Assembly: GCF_040712315.1 (NCBI RefSeq)
Contig: NC_134017.1
Coordinates: 7,532,001 to 7,596,000 of the forward strand
Reading direction: 5' to 3'
Source: Castanea sativa
Taxonomy: Eukaryota; Streptophyta; Magnoliopsida; Fagales; Fagaceae
Length of the DNA stretch: 64,000 nt
This document shows, piece after piece, positions 46,561 through 58,689 of the stretch (positions are counted from its first letter, which is position 1; each line of letters begins with the position of its first letter). The translations under genes were made by a program, and so were the position numbers. The notes under the pieces are model-generated. The model saw only the letters and a list, made by a program, of their open reading frames with translations. It was not told where the DNA came from and made no database searches.

Positions 46561-46603
46561 ATAAAATGATTAAAACAATGATATTTTTCATCAATATATG
46601 TAC

Positions 46604-46885
46604 TTACATAAACGTTTTTTTTTCCCCCCTTTTTATCTCAGGAATATTTAAAGTTGACTTGAAAATAGTATGGCAGGAATATAAAAAAATTGGTAGAATT
46701 GTTGATTTGACAAAAAAAAAAAAAATCACCGTTGTTGGAGGGCTAGATACCGCCATATCTAACACTTGTAATGTGGACTTGCACAACTCCAGAGGACTAA
46801 ATCCCAAAAATCTCCACCACTCACATGGCTCGTTGCCAAAAAAAACGTACTCTGTATCTTGATTCTCATTTCTCAACACTTTCAT
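46604..46885 (-). other. Unrecognised 93-codon ORF, possible gene fragment
   Basis: An open frame with the phrase EPCEWWRFLGFSPLELCKST looks more protein-like than its surroundings. It runs into poly-T-encoded phenylalanines and has no domain I can name. It may be a fragment of a captured exon or chance. Confidence 0.2.
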
Positions 46886-46888
46886 TGG

Positions 46889-47174
46889 AATAGATCCCTA
46901 GAAATGAAGCAAATTCTAACTTTTCTATTAGTCTATTTTAAAAAATTTCTCCCGTGTTATTACATTTGGGTCTAAAGTTTCCTACAATTTTTACTTTTAT
47001 TTTTGGTTTAGATCTGTGCAATGTGTGAATTCATTTACATTTTAGTCATAAGAGGGCTCACATATTAGAAAAAAGAGTGTGCATTTGATGTTAATGTTGA
47101 ATGTTTATAAGGTGTTTGTTGTTACAACTGAACCAAGACTTCACTTTGGAGTACAATGTAATGTTAATGTAGGA
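46889..47174 (+). repeat. Stray copy of zeta-COP intron 1 sequence
   Basis: Closely matches 16111-16375 in the same orientation: 'gtgcaatgtgtgaatt', 'aaaagagtgtg.atttgatg', 'aaggtgtttgttgtta' and 'gaaccaagacttcactttgg'. No zeta-COP exon is included. It is about 24 kb away from the gene. Confidence 0.85.
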
Positions 47175-47177
47175 TCT

Positions 47178-47322
47178 AGTGGTGGCTATTTGGGGGAAAA
47201 ATTATTGCATAGTCTGGGACTATACTCCCTACCTCTCACAGAGAGGTGGGCCCCATGGTGGGTGGGACCCATCCCACTGTAAGAGAGAGGGAGTATAGTC
47301 TCGAACTATGCAAAATAGCCTT
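47178..47322. mobile_element. Small foldback element
   Basis: Inverted arms: 'gcatagtctgggactatact' with 'ccctacctctcac', and the reverse complement of the right arm 'gcatagttcgagactatact' with 'ccctctctc'. The outer arms share 'ggctattt'. About 145 bp, inserted at the end of the stray zeta-COP intron copy. Confidence 0.7.
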
Positions 47323-48300
47323 GTTTGGAGAGCTTGGGATTACTCTAGGGTCTATAAATAAGGTACCAAAGTACATGAAATAAGGGAAATCAATTCATAA
47401 TTCATAATTGTAGCAAAAACAATTATTAAAAAAAAAAATCATAATTAAGATTGCAATGAAACCCTTAAAAGTTAAAACCCTCAAAACAAATTCGCATCCC
47501 ATAATATGGACTAGTGGAATCAATTGGCATTAGCTTGGTGTCCGCACCACGGTACAAAATCCAATCCTTTGGTTTAAAATATGTTGCATCTGAATGGTGC
47601 ATTATTGTTTACATGATCTCAATGATACTAAAAACTACAAAAGCAGGTTTCCACCTTAACATAGCAAGTAAGATAGTATCACATCTCACAGTAAACGTCC
47701 GAATATGTCATCATTTGTTTAATAATATCTTTCCATCTTGATCATTTCATAAAAGAATTAATTGCAAAAGGAAAGCAACCACAACCAATCCCTCAAACAA
47801 TTGCTAATCCAAACTTTGTATATGAAGAAAACTCAAGCATACAGAACTACCATTTTTTTTTTCTTTTTTTGATAACAAGGGTGTTCTGACATCTTTAAGT
47901 ATCTAACTATTCACTTGAGCATGTACAGTCCTCCCATCCCACACACACACGGTAATTACAAGGAGGAATCACTTTGAAGTGGCCCCGAGATGCTAGCAAA
48001 AGGATATCTTGAAGCCTTCAGAACTACTAAGCCAACCCCTTAGCATAAAGAAAACTTGAAAGAAAACTTGAGCATAGAGTAGTACATACCTATGTTACTT
48101 GTGACTCTATGAATATGAAGAAAACTTGAGCATAAAGTAGTACAATCTTCATCTAGATGCCATAACTACGTAGTTTACAGAGGTTGGCGATTGCAGCTTC
48201 AAAACAATTAAATAAAAAATATGATTGCTAACTAATAAACATGGAAAAAGTACACCAGGGTGAGAAGGTGTGGAATAAAATTATAGCTAATCAACATACA

Positions 48301-48718
48301 CGAAGCTTCATCTCCTTTGGTCCTCTTCATACATTGGAGTATATCATGCGTCGTCGCTTTAAGTTGCTCATTCTGTAGTCTAACAACGCTTCTTCATTAT
48401 GAAGTACCCTAGTAGCCACCAAAACCCCAATGTTGGGCATTGATCACAGTTCCATCATACCTTGTTATCGTATATGTGTTCTGCACATCAACTCGGGTAT
48501 CCAGGAATGTAATGTATAGTATGCTGGTAGAGTCTACACCAGGCTAGAAGGCCATGACAGCACCAACATCAGTTTCACTTTAACCATCTAAATATAATCC
48601 TTGGCTGGCGCCTGGCTTCCTTGTGTGGCATTTGAGATGGCTTGATATCAAGCTTGTAACAATCAGCTCCTGTAGTCTTTCGGAGAGTTCAGCACGATTC
48701 AATGGCTTTGTTTCAGGT
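48301..48718 (-). pseudogene. SETD9-like copy 2, SET-domain exon remnant
   Basis: The minus strand shows VPETKPLNRAELSERLQELI, then with frame changes YKLDIKPSQMPHKEA, IPGYP and an RYDGT-INA-like stretch. A jump follows to [20 protein letters not shown], the typical SET C-terminal region with N-E-E and a later Y. It carries several stops and frameshifts, and the middle of the domain is deleted. It belongs with the exon 3 remnant at 50158-50424. Confidence 0.7.
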
Positions 48719-49729
48719 ACAACTGTGCTGAACAATCATTAATAGTGAGTACTTAAAATGGGAGAACTAGAACACACATCACACACAATCTTTTATATAA
48801 TCAGAACCAACAGTGGACATTTTGAATCACTAATTGAAACTTCTTCTGTACCAAAACATAAGATGGGTACAGAAAACCCAAAACAATGTGTTGTACGTAG
48901 TCCATTCTCTTTTTTCTATTCACAAATTCACAAGTTGTTATCATAAAAATTAAAATGCCATAAATTGCATTCTAACTTCATGTGTTTTCTATGTTTAATT
49001 AGGCCAAAAATGGCATTGCTTAGCTATGTTAATAGTGACATAAGTAAAAACAGTTCATTGTTGGCAATTTGATGAAAAAGTAACCATGAAAAAAATAATT
49101 ACAATAATAATAAAAAGAACATATCAAATACAAGGAAGAGCAGTTCAAGTATTATTGAAGACAGTGAGGTCAACAAGAAAAATCAAATGAAAGTGTCAGA
49201 TGAAGGAAATGTCAAGAGAGCCTCTGCACTACAAGATGCAGAAGAGAGCACGATACATGGTCATGTATATCGAACTAAGTGTGGCAGACAAGACACAAAA
49301 ACGTTGCTACCAAAGGATATCTATGGCATTTCACAATTGTAGGACAAGCAAGCAGCTCAGCAGAAGACAACAACACAGATTTCTTGATTTTGATGTTTTC
49401 CTGTAATATGAAATTTATCCAAACTCAACATATACCTATAAGCCAGCACAATAAAGAAACTGATAGTCTTGTAGAAAATCTGGGTGCAGAAACACTACTT
49501 ATTTGATTCTAACTAGAGCTATTATCATTACAATAATATAAAATCAACAGTTCATCTAAGAATATTATTTTAGAAGAAAAAAAGTTAAAAAGTGTAGAAC
49601 TACCTATGAATCACATCACAAACACAAACAGGATTTCAAGAAAGACCTTATAGAAGCTAGAGATAATGGATAAAGCATTAGATACCCCAACAAACTCCCA
49701 GTAGGCATTCTGGACAATAATTAAATACT

Positions 49730-50157
49730 CCTTGAATATGCCTTCCATAAAATCAATTTAAGTATCCCCAAGAAATTTTCCCTTCCCCTCCCCTCCCCTC
49801 CCCTCTCGCACCCTTGAAGGCCACCATCCCATTTCCCACACTTTGCTGCCCAATTGTAGATTTCTTTTGCCAACACTTCAATTCAAAAGTGATTGGATGT
49901 TAACATTAACTCTACTTGAATAACTTTAAAATTTTTAAATAGCTAAATTTGTTCAAGGAAACTAGTAAAGAAGCTAAGGTAATCAAACAAATCAAAAGAT
50001 CTTTCCCTCGAATCAAGAGAATCCCACAACTTCAAACATAGAAAGGATGGGTCACAACAAAATTCTAAGATCCTGAACATCTCAAGACACACTCACACAA
50101 CTTCAAGCTCATAATGCAACATTGGAAAAAGTTTCCGGATTGCAAATAGAACCTTAC
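49730..50157 (-). repeat. Paralogous non-coding block, copy 2
   Basis: Matches 26935-27150 and 29660-30138: the C-rich 'cccctcccctcccctcccct' tract, 'ttgctgcccaattgtag' and 'aataactttaaa'. Lacks the SINE found in copy 1. Confidence 0.7.
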
Positions 50158-50424
50158 CGGTCAGTAGGTTGGCCATTCCTGCGAACAGCAAAACCAAGGC
50201 CACTCCAATGAGAAGCAGCTATTGGTTGTTGAGGCATTTCATGTGTATCACCTATCCTTTTAGTATCAGGAATAAGAATTTCATCCATAGTCATGGAGAA
50301 ACTTTTAATCTGAGCATGGACATTTTCTTGGAGTTGGCTCGTTGATCGCAATAGAGGCTTCACTAGCCATTCTATGATCTCCTCTGCATCTGCCTCATCA
50401 GCATTCCTTCCCAAACAGTTGTAG
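50158..50424 (-). pseudogene. SETD9-like copy 2, exon 3
   Basis: Starts after a CAG acceptor: [18 protein letters not shown], then a frameshifted stretch (WLVKPLLRSTSQ instead of [11 protein letters not shown]), then [20 protein letters not shown] to GLGFAVRRNGQPTD, donor gtaag. It is 267 nt against 275 in copy 1. No exon 1 or 2 was found upstream. Confidence 0.75.
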
Positions 50425-50548
50425 CTGGATGTTCAAGTCTGTCATGAGAAAAATTTTGGGATTAGAGGACACCCAATGAAGCTGTACCCTGAGCGACAAA
50501 GGTAGCATAAATTCACATGAAGCCAAGTGGCAAAGTAGGGAACAAACA

Positions 50549-50895
50549 AAAGTTGTCTTATTTGCGTGGTGATAAAATCAAATGATAGTAGAAGCTCAAA
50601 ACTCAACATAATTTTTTCAATGTTTGCCTGACTTCCATCCAAGTTTTAGCTTCTTTGATCTTGTGCATCTACACAAAATGTAAGACATGATTTAAAAGTT
50701 CACTCTTGGCATTATCTATTAACTAGTCAAAAGAAATTTAGCTTTGTTAAAGTACTTGACGTAGATACACAAGATCAAAGAAGCTAAAACTTTGGATGGA
50801 AGTTAGGCAATAATTAAAATCAAGTTATGTCAAGTTTTGAACTTCTACTACTATTTGAGTTGTATCACCACGCAAATAATACAACTTTTGGATTG
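50549..50895. repeat. Long inverted repeat with ~80 bp spacer
   Basis: The arm at about 50549-50682 ('gcgtggtgataaaatc', 'gacttccatccaagttttag', 'cttctttgatcttgtgcatc') is the reverse complement of about 50760-50895. Copy 1 (about 30625-30720) has only one arm. A transcript would fold into a long hairpin. Confidence 0.8.
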
Positions 50896-51324
50896 ATTTT
50901 AAGAAGATTGAAAACCAAAAATAGGCTCAATATATGAATCAATTAGTGGTGATCTCAACATAAAATACCTAATTATTATAGTACTGCACTCACTTCAACT
51001 TTAAAAACCATTAACATAGGAACTAAACAATAGTAGGTGCCTCTATGAATGTTATACACTAAGGTTCTGTTTGTTTTGGCTTAAAAACATCAGCTTCTTT
51101 TCACCATCATCTTATGTAAATCTTTTTAATGCCTCACTTTTTCTAAGAATAGTTGTACTGTTATACAGCTTATTTTTTAACAAAGTAAGACAGTCAAAAT
51201 GAGCTCATTCAAACAGACTCTTGTATAATTTATTATAAAACAAAGGCCTTAACAACTAATTTATTCACTTATAACAAAAGGAGCTTAGGATTTTGATTAT
51301 TAAAAATGGGTTATCCTCAAAGTT

Positions 51325-51480
51325 ACACCAGGCTAGAAGGCTATGACAGTACCAACATCAGCTTCACCGTTTAAACATATACCTTGGCTGGCTTCCTTGT
51401 GAAGTATTTCACCATCAAGCTTGTAAACAATGAGGTCCTTTAGTCTTTCAGAGAGTTCAGCACAATTCAATGATGTGCAG
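51325..51480 (-). pseudogene. SETD9-like copy 3, SET-domain exon remnant
   Basis: The minus strand reads LNCAELSERLKDLIVYKLDG, then ILHKEASQGICLNGEADVGT and VIAF with a stop. Parallel to the copy 2 remnant but cut short. Confidence 0.7.
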
Positions 51481-51769
51481 AAAAATCATTAGTAATTGGT
51501 ACTTTAATGGGAGAACTAGAACACACATGACACACCCACAAGCTCTTAAGTAATCAGAACCAAATGTGGAAATTTTGTAATAGTTAATTGAGACTTCTTC
51601 TGTACCTAGACAGAAGATAGGTACTAAAAACCCAAATAATGCAGTTATGTTAAAAAAAATGTGTTGTACATATAAACCTTCCTCTTTTATTCTCTTCACA
51701 AATTCATAAGTTTTAATAGAAAAATTAAAATGCCATAAATTGCATTCTAACTTCATGTGTTTTCTACAT

Positions 51770-53640
51770 GTAGGCCAAAAAGGGCATTGCTTAGCTATGT
51801 TAATAGTGGCATAAGTAAAAACAGTTTATTGTTGACAATTTGATAAAGAAACTAACCATGAAAAAAAGCAACTTATTAAATACAAGGAGGAGCAGTTCAA
51901 TAATTATTGAAGACAGCAAGGTCAACAAGAAAAATCAAATGAAAGTGTCAAATGATGGAAATGTCGAGAGCCTCTGCACCACAAGATGCAGAAGAGTGTG
52001 GCGATACATGATCATGAATATCAAATTAAGTGCAGCAGACAACCCAAAGCAATGTTGCCACCAAAGGAAACCTAAGGAATTTCACAACTGTTAGACAAGC
52101 AACTCAGCAGAAGACAACAATACAGATTTCTGGATTTTGATGTTTTCCTGTAATAAGAAATTTATCCAAGCTCAACAAGTACATATACTCCAGTACATTA
52201 AGCAAAAACTGATAGTCTTGCAATCAAATCTGGGTGCTGAAAACATTCTAATTTGATTCCAGTACAGCGACTATGATATGGGATCCTGCTTGTATGCGCA
52301 ATTGTAATGAATTTTGTAACAATCAAACATATTTGACAGCTGTGTATTATGGAACTGGCACCCAGTTGAAGCCCTCTCATGCAACCTCTGATGCGGCAAG
52401 GGTTGATTTGATGTTATTGGGAAATATATTCAAGAAAAAGTTTGAAACATTAACCATATAATTAAATGAACACCGATTAGTTCTTACCACATAAGGAGAT
52501 TAAACTGGAGGGCATAAGTCCAGCTTGGAGGACATCCTTGTACTTCATGAGATATTGATCCCCCTTTTTTTTCCCACATATCCATGTATTTGCTAGCCAG
52601 CAGCATGACATCCAAATACTAAAATGAGAATTGATCATAATCTAGCACTTTCTTGCAGTAAAATAATCTAAACCTCTATATGTGTTACCTCCAATACAAT
52701 GACTTCCAATCAAGGCCCTGTCGAGTATCAATCAAAACTGAGAACTTCATATAACCTTTATAATCAATTTGGTTTCCAAGGTTTCAACCCAAATAATGTC
52801 ATGTTTTAGGTTACAAACTAGTTGAATTCCTTGTTTAGCTGCAATAAGAATGGCATTCAAAAAAGAACATACACTATTTTAGATTTAGACCTTTAACCTC
52901 AATGAAAAGAAGCCAAGAGATATTCTAGAAGGTATTAACAGCATCAAAGCTTGTAAGTAATCTTTTTGTTTTATTGGTAAGTTACACATATGGGTGGGTC
53001 ATGAACCCTCAATCTCACTTGCCACCTTGTTCTTAAAAAGAGGGAAATGCTCATTCGCAACATTGAAGTTTGCAAGAAATCTAACAACTAGAGCATATTA
53101 TCTTTCCAAAAAAATATATAAAATCAACATTTCATCTAAGAATATTAATTTAGAAGTAAAAAGGTTAAAAATTATAGAAAAAATCACATCACAAACACAA
53201 AAACATGATTTTTTAGAAAGACCTTATAGAAGCTAGAGATAACAAACTCCCAATGAGTATTCTGGAAACAATAATTAAAAGCTCATTGAAGATGCCTTTC
53301 CAAAAAATCAATTTAAGTATCCCCAAGGCATCTTCCCCTCCACTTCGCTACCCAAATGTAGATTTCTTTTGTTGACACTTCAGTTCAAAAGTGATTGGAT
53401 GTTAACTTCAACTCTACTTGAATAACTTTAAGTATTTTAAATAATTAAATTTGTTTAAGGAAAAAATTAAAGAAGTTAGGGTACTCAATCGACAAATCAA
53501 AAGATCATTCCTTTGAATCAATATAATCCCCCTATTTCAAGGGTGAGCCACAAGAAAATTCAAAGATCCTGAACATCTCAAGCTACACTCGCACAACTTC
53601 AAGCTCATAATGCAACATTGGAAAAGGGTTTTTTATTACA
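51770..53640 (-). repeat. Paralogous non-coding block, copy 3
   Basis: Matches copy 1 (27290-30138) and copy 2 (48990-50150). Contains the old SINE remnant at about 52972-53035 and lacks the younger SINE of copy 1 (site at about 53225). No supported gene. Confidence 0.65.
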
Positions 53641-53652
53641 AACAGATCTTAC

Positions 53653-53922
53653 CAAGAAAGTCTGTAGGTTGGCCATTCCTGCCAACAGCAAAACCAAAGC
53701 CACTCTGACAAGGATCATTTATTGGTTGTGGAGGCAGTTCTTGAGCCTCACCTATCATTTTAGTATAAGGTAGAAGAATTTCATTTATACACATGGAGAA
53801 ACTTTTAATCTGAGCATGAATGTTTTCTTGGACCTGCTTCTGTTGATAAGTAAGAGAGGCTTTACAAGCCATTTCATTGAACTCCTCTGCTTTTGCCTCA
53901 TCAGCATGCCTTCCCAAATAGT
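53653..53922 (-). pseudogene. SETD9-like copy 3, exon 3
   Basis: LGRHADEAKAEEFNEMACKA to FGFAVGRNGQPTDF, followed by a gtaag donor. The frame is open, but the acceptor side ('ccagctacaacc' in copy 1) is lost, so normal splicing is unlikely. Confidence 0.75.
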
Positions 53923-54926
53923 TAATGATTAAAAAAATGAGATTAAAGGACAACCAATGAAGTAGTACACTAAATGACAAAGGTAGCATAAATTCCCATG
54001 AAGCTAAGTTATGTCACATCTACTATTATTTGTCTATTATCACCTTGCAAGTAATTCAACTTTTTCAGTAATTAAGATTTAAGAAGTTTTGAAACTAAAA
54101 TAGGCACAAAATATATATTTAATAGTGGTGATCTAACTTAAAATTCTTAATCATTATAATACTACATTCACTTCTATCTTTAAATACCATAGAGACAGGA
54201 ACTAGAAAATAGTTGATGCCTAACCATGAACTTTATATGCTAAGGTTCTGTTTGTTTTAGATTAAAATGTAAATTTAATTTCAACAAACAACTTATGAAA
54301 AGTTTTTTGAAGCCTCACTTTTTTTAACTATAGTTGTATTTTTAAACAAGGTAAGTTAGTCAAAATAAGGTCATCCAAACACAATCTCAATGATAATTTA
54401 CCACTTCTTTCAAGTAAATTTAAAATTAAAAAATAAATAAAAATAAAAATCCTTAACTAATGCATTCACCTATTACAAATAGATATGACACAATATATGA
54501 CAATTGATAGGGTTGAAACTCAGGGAATAGTCTTTTTTATCATTATTATTATTATTGGTATATTATGCATTCATAAAGTTTTGAATCAAAACCTTACCCT
54601 CTATCTCATTATTATGGAAGAGGAAGTCATTTGAGGTAGATCTCATTGTTATGGTAAATTTGCTTTAATTAATTTGACCATAACATCAAATTCCATATAG
54701 TTACTACTTCAAACATAAGCATGTATATCAACATAATTGGGTAAGAAATTCATTCAAGAGCCTAATAAAAACCAATCAAATGGTCTACACTACTGATATG
54801 GTCCCTATCTTTTCTCATACATACAATATCCTTAGTGAAATTTGACAGTAACAATAGACTCATATAGTTCCTATGCAAAGGTAACAAACAAGATAATTCA
54901 GATGACGAAGTCATAGTTACACTGAC

Positions 54927-55003
54927 CTGGTATATATATAGAAACAATTTATTTATATCTGCTTCTAATTGTAATTGTCTTGGATTGCAAGAGTTTTCAC
55001 AAC
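54927..55003 (-). pseudogene. SETD9-like copy 3, exon 2 with 18-bp deletion
   Basis: Reads as VKTL...NPRQLQLEADINKLFLYI with the donor gtcagt. It is 77 nt against 95 in copy 1: the segment coding [13 protein letters not shown] residues is shortened by 18 nt in frame. Exon 1 was not found upstream. Confidence 0.75.
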
Positions 55004-55433
55004 CTGTGAATATTTTTTGCAAAAGAGCAAAAGGGTCATACAAAAGCACGAAAAAGAAGAAGAAGAAGAAGAAGAAGATAAGAAAGTCAATCATAGATTT
55101 GGTTCAAAGTCAATCTATGATTGACTAATATTGTTATCAAAACCCAACTCAATTCAAAGTCAATCATAGATTTGGTTCAATTGAGTAGAGTTTGTTGGTT
55201 CCAAAATGAGAAACCCATTTTTAAAATAGGGAACAGTATTTTCAGTAAAACTATTATGTCATAAACCAAGGCTAAAGTTATGTCATATTTGTGAAATAAA
55301 AACCAAATGACTATCACATTTAGCTATGAATTAAATTGTATATTAAAAGTAGTTGACTACAACAATAACATGAAAGAAACAATATTCAAGACATATAACT
55401 TGAAGCAATACCTTTTGGCTAGATAACAATGCC

Positions 55434-58040
55434 TCACTTACTAAGGCAGACTCTTAGCTTTTCCAGTAAATTCATCTTTATCATTGTAGTCACATAAATC
55501 CAATCTTTTATTTCATCCGCAAATCTAAAATAAGCATGCCTCCAAGTCCTATTAAAGAAGAGAGCTCCACAAATTGCCCAAAAGCCAGTTGCAAATCCAA
55601 CTCCCATACCAATGTAGAAGCTGGAGTTTTTAGAATCATCTTCAACACTGCCAATTGGTGATTTATTCAAAGATTGTTCCTCAATTGTGCAGCTATTTGG
55701 AAGAGGATCACCACATAACTGAGGATTTCCAATGTACCTAAGGGCTTCAAATGATTGAAGTTGGGTGCTTGAAGGAATTCTACCCGGGAGGTTGTTGTAT
55801 GACAAGTCCAAGAGACTAAGAAATGTCATATTAGACATGCTTGGAGGAATTTCACCCGATAAATGATTTCGTGAGAGATCAACCGACTCTAACTCTTTCA
55901 TACTCCCAATTTTTTTTGGTATCTTTCCCATCAAATGATTTCGAGAAAAATTCAAAAAACGCAATTTAAAGAGATCAGAAATCTCCGCAGGGATTGATCC
56001 GGATAAGTTGTTACTTGAAAGGTCTATGAGCCTAACTAATAGAAGGTTCTCTTTGTATTCCATTTCGTTCCCTTTGGGAACCAGCTGAACATTCTCAACA
56101 TAGGGTGCAAACAGATCCAAATATAAATAATACATAGAAGAAGATGAAATAACATTGGAATCATGTAATGCCATGGCGCTAATATTTTTCAAGCAGTTTG
56201 GTATGGATCCAGATAGGCTATTATTGGCAAGATCTAATATTATAAGAGAAGAAATTTGGCATATGTGTTGAGGTATATTACCCTTGAACTCACTCGATCT
56301 TAGACGGAGAACTAAAAGATTTCTCATTTCTCCAATCCATAGTGGTATGATGGACAAATGATTATCACCCATATCCATAAGCATCAGATTTGAGCATTTT
56401 TTCATCAATGAAGGAATATCTCCATAGATGCTATTGTTTTGCAAACGAAATGATTAGAGGTTAACCAAAGCCCCCATGGAGTAGGGAATTCTAACTACTA
56501 GATTATTGCTCCCTACATTTAAATGGATCAAAGACGGCCAATACTTCCAACAGTGAGAAAGTTCTCCTGATAAGAGATTGTTTGATGCATCTAAAACCTC
56601 TAATTTATTCTTTCTAATTTTCTTTTGGCATAAGAAAGTAGAAATGGGTCCATAAAATGAGTTGTTAGCTATATTGAGCATTTTGACAGTAGAAGTCAGA
56701 AAAATGTCTGATACATTACTTTCTATGTGGTTGTTAGAGAGATTGATAAATGTAATGTTTGCAGTCCAATTCCAGAACCAACCCGGAGCTTTGCTGGAAA
56801 TTCCTGACATGGACATTTCTAACATACTGAGGGATCTTTGTGATTGTAGCCATGAAGGAAAATTAGGACCTATCTTAATTGAGCTAATGTAGGCATAGCC
56901 AAGCTGGAAGGGGGGAACCCAATTGGAATTGACATTAAAGAACAAAGGTGCTTCAGACATATAGAGATACTTTAATTTTGAGAGTTTTCTGAAATGCCCT
57001 TCATCTACGGTACCGGTTAAAGAATTTTCTCCGACAGACAACGCCTCTAACTTAGAGAGAAGCCCAAGACTCTTTGGAATGGTGCCATTGAACTGATTTT
57101 GGTCGAGCATTAATGTTCTCATACGAGATAAATTCCCAATGGAAGAAGGTATAGGACCATTTAAAGAATTAACTCCGAGATCAAGATGTTCTAATTTCTC
57201 TAAATTGAAAATGCTAGGCGGTATATTGGCTTTCAAAGCATTGTTGAACAGGTAAAGCTCTAAGAGGCTTGTACTGAGATTAGAGAACCAATTAGGTATC
57301 TCATGATTGAAATGATTTCCAGAAAGATGAAGGAGTCGAAGAGACGTGAAATTGACAAATCCAAGAGATGGATTCAGGCTATCAAGCTGACAATATTCCA
57401 AGTATAGCTGCGAAAGAGATGGGAACTTACTCATTATTTGAAGCCAATCAACTTCTCTGTGAAGGTCAGCAAAGTTCAGGTCAAGGTATTGAATGGCAGA
57501 GAGACCAGACATCCAACGAAGGTTATCTACATAGAGGTCATAATTATTTCCAAGTGACAGATAGCGAAGGCTTGAAAGGTTCCCAAGCTGATGAGGAATG
57601 AGTCCACTGAAGTTAGCGCCTGAGAGATTAAGATGTGTGAGACTGTACATTGAACCAAGGAAAGATGGGATTGGAGTACAATTAAAGTCATTGTAACTCA
57701 AATCCAAGTAATTCAAATGTTCTAATTGGAGCAACGAACCACTAATCTCACCGCCTAACCTCGGATAATTGAGGTGGAGCTCAGTGACTCGGCCAGTTTT
57801 CTTGTCACAGAAAACTCGGTCCCAAATACAGCAATCTTTATGGTCAGACCAGGATGAGAGGACGTGGTCTTGATCAGTGAGACCACGTTTGAGAGTTAGA
57901 AGGGCTTGGTTGTCTTTTTCATTGCAAGAGACACTTGAGATGGACTCGGCTTTGAAGAAGAAGAAGCTTAAACTGAAGGTAGTGAAAAGGAACCATACTA
58001 AGAAAAGCACATGATGAAGAGTTGCAAAAGAGGCGGCCAT
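55434..58040 (-). pseudogene. RLP2: EIX2-like LRR receptor-like protein with in-frame stop
   Basis: The preferred start is the ATG at 58040 (MAASFATLHHVLFLVWFLFT), which gives a signal peptide and aligns with RLP1. An upstream in-frame ATG at 58148 would put the promoter TATA box inside the protein. LRRNT (SVSCNEKDNQALLTLKRGL, KDCCIWDRVFC) is followed by many LRRs. At 56454-56456 a TAA replaces the CAA of RLP1 (ALVNL-stop versus ALVNLQSLRLQ). The same frame then continues through the island, last LRRs, LRRCT (GNPQLCGDPLPNSC), a GMGVGFATG transmembrane helix and a short tail. Total about 868 codons. Compared with RLP1 it lacks one LRR after IPPSIFNLEKLE and about 20 residues after STV. The open part upstream (to the stop) would give a secreted, truncated LRR protein. 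Confidence 0.88.
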
Positions 58041-58137
58041 GGTAACGAAGGAAGGGATGTTTGAAGGAAGAAAAGCTGAAATATGAGTAGTGGAGGTGAT
58101 GTAATTGAATGTTACTGCAGCTCGTGATAATATATAG
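58041..58137 (-). promoter_or_regulatory. RLP2 leader and TATA box
   Basis: The minus strand has CTATATATTA at about 58128-58137, about 90 bp before the ATG at 58040, followed by 'tcacctccactactcatat' as in RLP1. Confidence 0.6.
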
Positions 58138-58689
58138 GGATTCTTCATTATTATTATATTATTTTAAACAAGACTTTGACTTGTTGACTTAAGCCAAATG
58201 CCAAACACCAATTACCAATACTCTTGTTTGTTTCATGATTAGGTAAGGTTCATTAGTTTCTTACCTAATCATGTGTGGCCAGTGCAAGTTGATGTTTTGG
58301 TTCCCTCCTAAGTTTATATATTAGTGTTGTAGTCTGGTGTAAATGCACGAGGATAACCAAAAAATTTAGAAGAAATTCAAATTATTTATGGTATTAATTT
58401 ATATTTTTTTTTATCTTTACATTTTTAAAAATTTTGTAATGATTTTTCATTATATATATAATTTAATTTATTTTAGACTTCTAAATATTTTACTTGTCAC
58501 AAAAATAAAAATAAAATTTTTCAAAAGAGGCGGCCATATATATAGTGATTTTATAAACCCTTTCTCATTTTTCTTATTATTATATTATTTTAATAAAGAC
58601 CTTGATTTGTTGATTTGTGCTTTTATATTATTTTAAGCCAAACCCACAAGGATCAACACTAATCACTCAGGTGATGAGATGTACAGTCC

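Noticed and set aside
58041..58148. Upstream ATG extension of RLP2 (MKNPYILSRAAV...)
   Set aside because: It covers the TATA box and leader conserved with RLP1, and the signal peptide follows the ATG at 58040.
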